9,829 nt of DNA. Source: Acidobacteriota bacterium (GTDB lineage Bacteria > Acidobacteriota > Terriglobia > Terriglobales > Acidobacteriaceae). The stretch spans positions 5,037 through 14,865 of the forward strand of contig QIAK01000109.1 in the NCBI GenBank assembly GCA_003225515.1, read 5' to 3'. Each line of letters begins with the position of its first letter. The first letter of the stretch is position 1. This document shows, one piece after another, positions 5,997-9,829 of this stretch. A program made the translations under genes and the position numbers. The notes under the pieces were generated by a model that did not search any database, was not told the origin of the DNA, and saw nothing but the letters and a program-made list of their open reading frames with translations.

Positions 5997-8183
5997 TTAT
6001 CGCCCGAACTGCACCGTCACGCGCGCACCGGCCGCCACATGAGTTCCAGCAACGGGGGTCTGCTGCCGCGCCACGCCGCTGCCGACCGCCTCAAGTTCCA
6101 ATCCCAAATCCTGAGCAGCTTCCACAGCGCCGCGGACGGTCTTGCCCACAAACGACGGCACTTCGATGCCGCCTTGTTCCACGTCCAGGACCACAGTTCC
6201 GGTAGAAGGTAGCTTTCCTTGGGCCGCGAGCGCCGAATCCGAGGACTTCGAGGGCGACCCTACGATGGCCGCATCAACCGCCGCCACCGGCTCCTGCATC
6301 GCCGCCTGCACAACATTTCCCTCGCCGCCAGTCGTCGCCAGCGTGGGCGCCCGCGCCACACTGGGTTTTGCGGCGGGGGACGCATCCGTATTCACTTCCG
6401 CCGATTCCAGCGGCTCACCCGGATGATCCGGGGTGCCTTCTTCCAGGTCCTTCTCTTTCGTCTTCGCCATTAACAACTGATGTTGCGGGGCCAGCGGCAG
6501 ATCATGCGGCACATGTAGATATTCGAGCACCTGCTGCGAAATGCGTCGAAACACCGGCGCCGCCACCTGGCCGCCTTGGTGCAGTCCCACCGCCGAATCC
6601 AGAATTACCGCCACCACAATCTGCGGATTATTTACCGGGGCAAATCCGGCAAACGATCCAATGTACTTCGTTTTCGAATATGCCCCGGTCGCGGGATCCA
6701 CTTTCTGCGCTGTCCCCGTTTTTCCCGCTGACGAATATCCCTCAAGAATGGCTTTTCGGCCCGTACCCTCGAGCACAACTTTCTGCATCATCGAACGCAT
6801 TTCGGCGGCGGTATACGAAGAAATAACACGATGCGATGTGCCGGGATGAAACGCCACTGTCTGCGGCGTGCCTTTCGGCTGCACCGTACCAGTCACGATC
6901 CGGGGCGCAACCCACACACCATCATTGGCGAAAGTAGAAACAAGTCCCGCCAATTGAATTGGCGAAATGCCGATCTCCTGCCCCATCGAAATCGCCGCAA
7001 TCGAAACCTTCGACCATCGGCTGACCGGTTTTGTCAGCCCGCGCGTTTCACCGGGCAATTCAATTCCGGTCTGCTGCCCGAATCCGTAGGCGCGAATGTA
7101 TTTGTAGAACCGGTCTTCGCCCAGGCGTAGCGCAATCTTGATCGATCCCACATCGCTCGACTCGGCCAGCACGCCCCAAACTGGCAGCAGTCCGTGCGGC
7201 TTCGAGTCGCGAATCCGCATGCCGTTGTAGACAATCGATCCCATCTGGCAATCGAAAACTTCATCCGGATTCGTGAGCTTTTCTTCGAGCGCCGCCGAAA
7301 TTGTTACCAGCTTGAATGTCGAACCTGGTTCGTAGATGTAGCTCACCGCGCGATTGGTCAGCGCACCCGGCGTAATCTGCTTGCGCAGGTTCGGATTAAA
7401 AGTTGGCCGGTTCGCCAGCGCCAGGATTTCTCCCGTGTGCGGATTCTCCACGATCACCGTCCCGGCAATCGCTTGTGTATCGTGAATCGCCTGCTCCAGT
7501 TCTTTTTCCGCGATGTACTGAATATTTTTGTCGATGGTCAGAACCAGGTTGTCCCCGGGATCAGGCTGTGTCTCGACATCGGAGAACCATTGCCGGCGCG
7601 CATCCACGGAAATAAACATCTTCCCCGGACGCCCGCGCAGTTCGTCGTCAAACTCATGTTCGATACCGCTTTGCCCGCCATCCTCCATGCCCACCGAGCC
7701 CAGCACCTGCGCGGCCAAGTCGCGCGCGGGATAAAAACGCTTGGGCTCTTTCTGAAAATGAATGCCTTGCAGCTTCAGAGAATTAATTCGTTCGATGGTC
7801 TCGTCATTGGCCTTGCGCGCCACCCAGCAAAATGTCTTATGCGCGCGGCAGTCGGCCAGCACTACGTTGTAGTCATCGCCGGTAATGCGCGTGATGAGGG
7901 AAACCGCAGTGGGCAGATCCTTAACTTCGGTGGGCACGGCAAATGCGGAATCGACCAGCACCGACATCGCCAACTCATGGCCGGAGCGGTCGTAGATAAC
8001 CCCGCGCTTGGCCGCCAGCGGAATCGCGCGCTGCTGTTGATGTCCAGCCTGCTTGACGAACTTGCCGTAACTGAAGATCTGCAGAAAAACCAGACGCCCG
8101 CAAATAGCCAAGCACCACAGAAATAGCAAAGCCCCAAGAAGATGGAGCCGGGAGTTCTTGCCAGGATGCGGGTTAGTGGCCAT
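5997..8183 (-). CDS. ftsI: Septal peptidoglycan transpeptidase FtsI/PBP3 with C-terminal PASTA domain
   Basis: Class B penicillin-binding protein that cross-links septal peptidoglycan in the periplasm. Layout: a short basic cytoplasmic tail, a membrane anchor (about 13-37), the dimerisation/pedestal domain starting at KRGVIYDRSGHELA (59-72), and the transpeptidase domain with YEPGSTFK (284-291; nucleophile S288, general base K291), second motif S342-S-D344 where SSN is usual, and AGKTGTA (486-492). A low-complexity A/S/P/T/E linker (about 575-665) leads to one PASTA domain (about 672-728). At 728 residues it is longer than enterobacterial PBP3 because of linker and PASTA. An in-frame TGA lies 12 nt before ATG 8183, so the start is fixed, yet there is no clear Shine-Dalgarno. 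It follows ftsL after a 311-bp repeat-rich gap. Named ftsI rather than spoVD or pbp2 because of its rsmH-ftsL neighbours. Confidence 0.95.
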   Translation of the reverse strand: MATNPHPGKNSRLHLLGALLFLWCLAICGRLVFLQIFSYGKFVKQAGHQQQRAIPLAAKRGVIYDRSGHELAMSVLVDSAFAVPTEVKDLPTAVSLITRITGDDYNVVLADCRAHKTFCWVARKANDETIERINSLKLQGIHFQKEPKRFYPARDLAAQVLGSVGMEDGGQSGIEHEFDDELRGRPGKMFISVDARRQWFSDVETQPDPGDNLVLTIDKNIQYIAEKELEQAIHDTQAIAGTVIVENPHTGEILALANRPTFNPNLRKQITPGALTNRAVSYIYEPGSTFKLVTISAALEEKLTNPDEVFDCQMGSIVYNGMRIRDSKPHGLLPVWGVLAESSDVGSIKIALRLGEDRFYKYIRAYGFGQQTGIELPGETRGLTKPVSRWSKVSIAAISMGQEIGISPIQLAGLVSTFANDGVWVAPRIVTGTVQPKGTPQTVAFHPGTSHRVISSYTAAEMRSMMQKVVLEGTGRKAILEGYSSAGKTGTAQKVDPATGAYSKTKYIGSFAGFAPVNNPQIVVAVILDSAVGLHQGGQVAAPVFRRISQQVLEYLHVPHDLPLAPQHQLLMAKTKEKDLEEGTPDHPGEPLESAEVNTDASPAAKPSVARAPTLATTGGEGNVVQAAMQEPVAAVDAAIVGSPSKSSDSALAAQGKLPSTGTVVLDVEQGGIEVPSFVGKTVRGAVEAAQDLGLELEAVGSGVARQQTPVAGTHVAAGARVTVQFGR

Positions 8184-8195
8184 GGAAAGTTGCCA

Positions 8196-8234
8196 TCAGT
8201 CGTGGAGTCGTCAGTCGTCGTGGTCGTTGGTCGT
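8196..8234. repeat. Irregular heptamer array upstream of ftsI
   Basis: On the plus strand TCAGTCG occurs at 8196-8202 and 8211-8217, with the related GGAGTCG at 8204-8210, and TGGTCGT is repeated exactly at 8221-8227 and 8228-8234. Two small phase breaks (1 and 3 nt) interrupt the 7-nt period. It ends 13 bases upstream of the ftsI start codon. Confidence 0.5.
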
Positions 8235-8287
8235 GCGTCTTACTCGTCAGCCATCGGCTAAGCGTTCGCTCTCGCCCTCCTCCACTC

Positions 8288-8347
8288 TGTCATCCTGAGC
8301 GGAGCATCTCGATGAGCAAAGCGAATCGAGATGCGCAGTCGAGGACC
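8288..8347. repeat. Dispersed-repeat-like element with perfect 10-bp hairpin
   Basis: The element begins TGTCATCCTGAGCGG and ends near GTCGAGGACCC; as I recall, close relatives of these end sequences occur in many copies between genes in acidobacterial and some other genomes. Inside it GCATCTCGAT (8304-8313) and its exact inverted copy (8325-8334) flank an 11-nt loop. The termini are only partly complementary. It has no coding capacity and may be a small non-autonomous or REP-like repeat; copy number cannot be judged from one window. Confidence 0.5.
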
Positions 8348-8421
8348 CGGTGCTCCTCCGCAGCGCCCCCCGCAAACGCCAGGTATTTCCATCTCTGCTC
8401 TCGCCGCCCACAGACAAACAT

Positions 8422-8447
8422 GGCGGCCCCATTACAAACAGGCCGCC
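8422..8447. repeat. Hairpin GGCGGCC/GGCCGCC
   Basis: A perfect 7-bp inverted repeat, arms 8422-8428 and 8441-8447, with a 12-nt loop. No T tract follows it on either strand. It is the third hairpin after ftsL. Confidence 0.5.
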
Positions 8448-8458
8448 GCCGAGATGCA

Positions 8459-8496
8459 GCCGAGCTTCGCTCGGCAAACGGGCAAAGCCGCCCGTT
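8459..8496. repeat. Two tandem hairpins at the ftsL stop codon
   Basis: Two perfect 7-bp stems stand one base apart. The first has arms 8496-8490 and 8483-8477 (AACGGGC/GCCCGTT, 6-nt loop); its 5' arm includes the last two bases of the ftsL TAA stop. The second has arms 8475-8469 and 8465-8459 (GCCGAGC/GCTCGGC, 3-nt loop). Neither has a following T run. They may protect the 3' end of the upstream message or slow polymerase. Confidence 0.6.
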
Positions 8497-8962
8497 ACTG
8501 CCCTGGAATAATCGTGACCGGAACTGCGCTCGCCATCACCGGACCTTGGCTATCCGCCGCCGCGCCATCCATGCGAATCACCTGTCCCGGCTCCGGCGGA
8601 ACCAGTCCGATACGACGGGCCAGCACGTCGATCCGCTCGGGATCGCGCAACGATGCGTCTTCCAGGCGTAGCGCGTGATTCATCTCCGTCTTCTCGCTCA
8701 ACTCTCGCTTGGCCGACTCGATCTGATAGCCATACTCGATCGCCTTGAAATGCTGCCAGGCATAAGTAAAGACCAGCAGGAACAGGACAGCCAGCGCCGT
8801 GCCAAACTGCTTCATCTCACGGTTGCGCCGCGGATCTTCCATCTTGACCAGACGTGAATTGTCGATCGCCTTGGAGAAGTAGATCTCGGGTGTACCTGTC
8901 CAAAACGAGCGCCGCTCTGCCGCTGGAACCGCATTGCGAAATGTTGCCGCCGCTGCCGCCAT
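8495..8962 (-). CDS. ftsL: Cell division protein FtsL-like (bitopic, coiled coil)
   Basis: Small single-span protein of the division complex, where FtsL with FtsB and FtsQ activates FtsW-FtsI. The 155 residues comprise a cytoplasmic tail of about 52 residues, one membrane helix (about 53-71, rich in L/V/F), a heptad-prone helix (about 73-106) and a conserved-looking periplasmic block RIDVLARRIGLVPPEPGQVI (110-129), which resembles the ARxLGL-PP ending seen in FtsL/DivIC-like proteins. Sequence is weakly conserved in this family, so the call rests on topology, this block and position between rsmH and ftsI. ATG 8962 is preferred because it lies one base after the TAA of the upstream 57-aa gene, suggesting coupled translation; ATG 8995 (166 aa) would overlap that gene and has no Shine-Dalgarno. 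An FtsB/DivIC assignment is possible. Confidence 0.82.
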   Translation of the reverse strand: MAAAAATFRNAVPAAERRSFWTGTPEIYFSKAIDNSRLVKMEDPRRNREMKQFGTALAVLFLLVFTYAWQHFKAIEYGYQIESAKRELSEKTEMNHALRLEDASLRDPERIDVLARRIGLVPPEPGQVIRMDGAAADSQGPVMASAVPVTIIPGQ

Positions 8963-8963
8963 G

Positions 8964-9137
8964 TTATGCCGCCCCCATGTAAACCTGGTCACCATCCGCT
9001 ACAGAAATCTGCATCGCGAAAATCTCATGCAGTTCCCGCTGTTCCGCGATCTGTTCGGCGATCTGCTGCTGCCGCGCGCGCCGTCCGGCCCGCTCACCAG
9101 CCGCCATCAAGTCGTTAATCAATGTTCCCGTGTACAT
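8964..9137 (-). CDS. 57-aa small protein between rsmH and ftsL, unknown function
   Basis: This 57-residue frame begins MYTGTLINDLMAAGERAGRR and continues with a charged Q/E/A/R helix (about 14-41) predicted to be helical and coiled-coil-prone; it has no signal peptide or membrane segment. Support for being real: AAGG lies 8 nt before the ATG, codons are mostly GC-ending like the neighbours, the stop TAA is one base from the preferred ftsL start, and it fills an otherwise unexplained slot in a division operon. I have a vague memory of small acidobacterial proteins here with a similar GTLI-DL start but cannot confirm it. The in-frame GTG at 9170 would add 11 residues and has no better ribosome site. 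A role with RsmH or FtsL is only inference from position. Confidence 0.58.
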   Translation of the reverse strand: MYTGTLINDLMAAGERAGRRARQQQIAEQIAEQRELHEIFAMQISVADGDQVYMGAA

Positions 9138-9188
9138 TTCCGTTACCTTCGAATTTTGGATTCCTACCACGGAACCCTCAAGAACGCT

Positions 9189-9223
9189 TTCAGCTATCAG
9201 CCGTCAGCTCTCAGCTCTTAGCT
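9189..9223. repeat. Five-unit heptamer array between rsmH and the 57-aa gene
   Basis: Five contiguous units in perfect 7-nt phase on the plus strand, consensus NTCAGCT: the first base varies freely, and only two other positions change, giving ATCAGCC (9196-9202) and CTTAGCT (9217-9223). It is the cleanest of the heptamer arrays in the window. No coding frame crosses it with support. Confidence 0.72.
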
Positions 9224-9265
9224 GGCGGATCTGCGTCCGCCTTTGATCGAACCTGAATCCTTGAC

Positions 9266-9293
9266 CCCGGCACGCCATGACAGCTGTGCCGGG
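9266..9293. repeat. Hairpin CCCGGCAC/GTGCCGGG
   Basis: A perfect 8-bp GC-rich inverted repeat, arms 9266-9273 and 9286-9293, with a 12-nt loop. No T tract follows on either strand. It is the second hairpin after rsmH on the coding strand. Confidence 0.55.
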
Positions 9294-9307
9294 AACCCCG
9301 GCAGGTT

Positions 9308-9330
9308 TTCCGGAGCTAAACTCTCCGGAA
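9308..9330. repeat. Hairpin TTCCGGAG/CTCCGGAA downstream of rsmH
   Basis: A perfect 8-bp inverted repeat, arms 9308-9315 and 9323-9330, with a 7-nt loop, starting 16 bases past the rsmH stop on the minus strand. No T run follows, so it is not a standard intrinsic terminator; it may be a 3'-end stabiliser or processing site. Confidence 0.55.
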
Positions 9331-9345
9331 GCCGAGAGCCGAGAA
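9325..9345. repeat. Three-unit heptamer array abutting the rsmH stop
   Basis: Three contiguous 7-mers on the plus strand, CCGGAAG (9325-9331), CCGAGAG (9332-9338) and CCGAGAA (9339-9345). It ends one base before the rsmH stop codon and shares its first unit with the arm of the neighbouring hairpin. Three units is short, so on its own this is weak. Confidence 0.4.
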
Positions 9346-9346
9346 C

Positions 9347-9829
9347 CTAAATTCTTTCCGCCGCCCGCAATTTCGCGCTGCGGGCTTGCGGGTTGCGACT
9401 TTGCTCCTCCTCGGATGCGGTTACCGGCTTCTTGGTCAGCACCCGGAAGTACTTGTCCTCATTTCCACTCTCGCGAAAGGCATCCTTTACGATGCGATCT
9501 TCCAGCGAGTGAAAACTGATCACCACCACGCGTCCTCCTGGCTTCACTATCCGGGGCGCCGCTTCCAGCAGCGCCTTCAGATCGTCCAGTTCGCGGTTTA
9601 CGAAGATTCGAAGAGCCTGAAAGGTCTTAGTCGCGGGATGAATTCTTCTCTCCGCCTGATTCATTGGCCGGGCCGCGGCTGATATGACATCCGCAAGATG
9701 TGCGGTAGATCGTATCGGCCGCGACCGGCAAATGGCTCTGGCGATTCTCCGCGACCTCCTTTCCTCTCCGAATTCGTAAATCACATCGGCAAGCTGTCGC
9801 TCGTCGAGGTGGTTTACCACTTGTTCGGC
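9347..9829 (-). CDS. rsmH: 16S rRNA (cytosine(1402)-N4)-methyltransferase, C-terminal part
   Basis: RsmH methylates N4 of C1402 in the ribosomal P site and is usually an early gene of the dcw cluster (formerly mraW). The frame is open at the right edge of the window; 160 codons plus a TAG stop are visible, about half of the usual 300-320 residues, so the N-terminus and the SAM-binding GxGxGGH region are outside. Diagnostic blocks, numbered from the edge: IHPATKTFQALRIFVNREL (63-81), the GGRVVVISFHSLEDRIVK stretch (97-114), and LTKKPVTASEEEQSRNPQAR (131-150), leading into SAKLRAAERI at the C-terminus. The C-terminus is normal and complete. It is followed by 209 bp of repeats and hairpins before the 57-aa gene. 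mraZ, which normally precedes rsmH, would lie outside the window. Confidence 0.95.
   Translation of the reverse strand, partial: AEQVVNHLDERQLADVIYEFGEERRSRRIARAICRSRPIRSTAHLADVISAAARPMNQAERRIHPATKTFQALRIFVNRELDDLKALLEAAPRIVKPGGRVVVISFHSLEDRIVKDAFRESGNEDKYFRVLTKKPVTASEEEQSRNPQARSAKLRAAERI

Larger units (their letters stand above)
8184..8494. other. Repeat-rich spacer between ftsL and ftsI
   Basis: These 311 bases hold no supportable gene. Reading along the minus strand from the ftsL stop: two tandem hairpins, a third hairpin, about 70 unremarkable bases, a repeat-like hairpin element, then an irregular heptamer array just before ftsI. No T tract follows any hairpin, so none is called an intrinsic terminator. 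ftsI may be read from ftsL through these structures or from a promoter I could not identify. Confidence 0.6.

Noticed and set aside
7194..8126. 310-aa plus-strand open frame opposite ftsI
   Set aside because: It lies fully inside ftsI on the other strand and is rich in R/H/Q without any domain pattern; a composition shadow.
8196..9223. CRISPR array
   Set aside because: The repeats are 7-mers without 20-40 nt spacers; no repeat-spacer architecture or cas gene is present.

Overview
The window looks like chromosome of an Acidobacteriota bacterium, probably class Terriglobia. This rests on protein flavour (a TMTC-like membrane glycosyltransferase, a PASTA-tailed FtsI, a split glycine decarboxylase), moderately high GC, and intergenic spacers filled with short-period repeats and hairpins. 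It is a judgement from memory, not a database result. Every gene I can support lies on the minus strand, so gene order runs from high to low coordinates. Long open frames on the plus strand are antisense shadows.

Right part (9829 to about 5997): the start of a division and cell-wall (dcw) cluster. It holds the C-terminal part of rsmH (16S rRNA m4C1402 methyltransferase, cut by the window edge), a 57-aa coiled-coil-prone small protein, an FtsL-like bitopic division protein, and ftsI (transpeptidase with a C-terminal PASTA domain). The spacers rsmH-small gene (about 210 bp) and ftsL-ftsI (about 310 bp) contain only repeats and hairpins that I can recognise.

Middle (5996 to 5393): instead of the murE/murF/mraY genes usually expected after ftsI, there is a spacer of about 240 bp and a two-helix membrane protein of 90 aa with no recognised function.

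Left-centre (5392 to 775): a glycine cleavage set, gcvT, gcvH, gcvPA, gcvPB. P-protein (two subunits) decarboxylates glycine, H-protein carries the aminomethyl group on lipoyl-lysine, and T-protein transfers the methylene to tetrahydrofolate and releases ammonia. The L-protein (dihydrolipoyl dehydrogenase) is not in the window. gcvPA and gcvPB overlap by 4 nt. Between gcvH and gcvPA lies a 25-bp hairpin followed by seven T residues, which looks like an intrinsic terminator or attenuator splitting the operon into TH and PAPB halves.

Left edge (665 to 1): the N-terminal 221 codons of a multi-membrane-span TMTC/GT-C-like protein that runs out of the window.

The most interesting non-coding signal is a series of degenerate 7-nt tandem repeats. 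They occur in the spacers at 9325-9345, 9189-9223, about 8196-8234, 4187-4214 and 3754-3781/3714-3734. Each has its own consensus; one builds the terminator stem, one supplies the gcvH leader with its SD-like sequence, and one abuts the rsmH stop codon. No tRNA, rRNA, CRISPR, insertion sequence or glycine riboswitch was seen.
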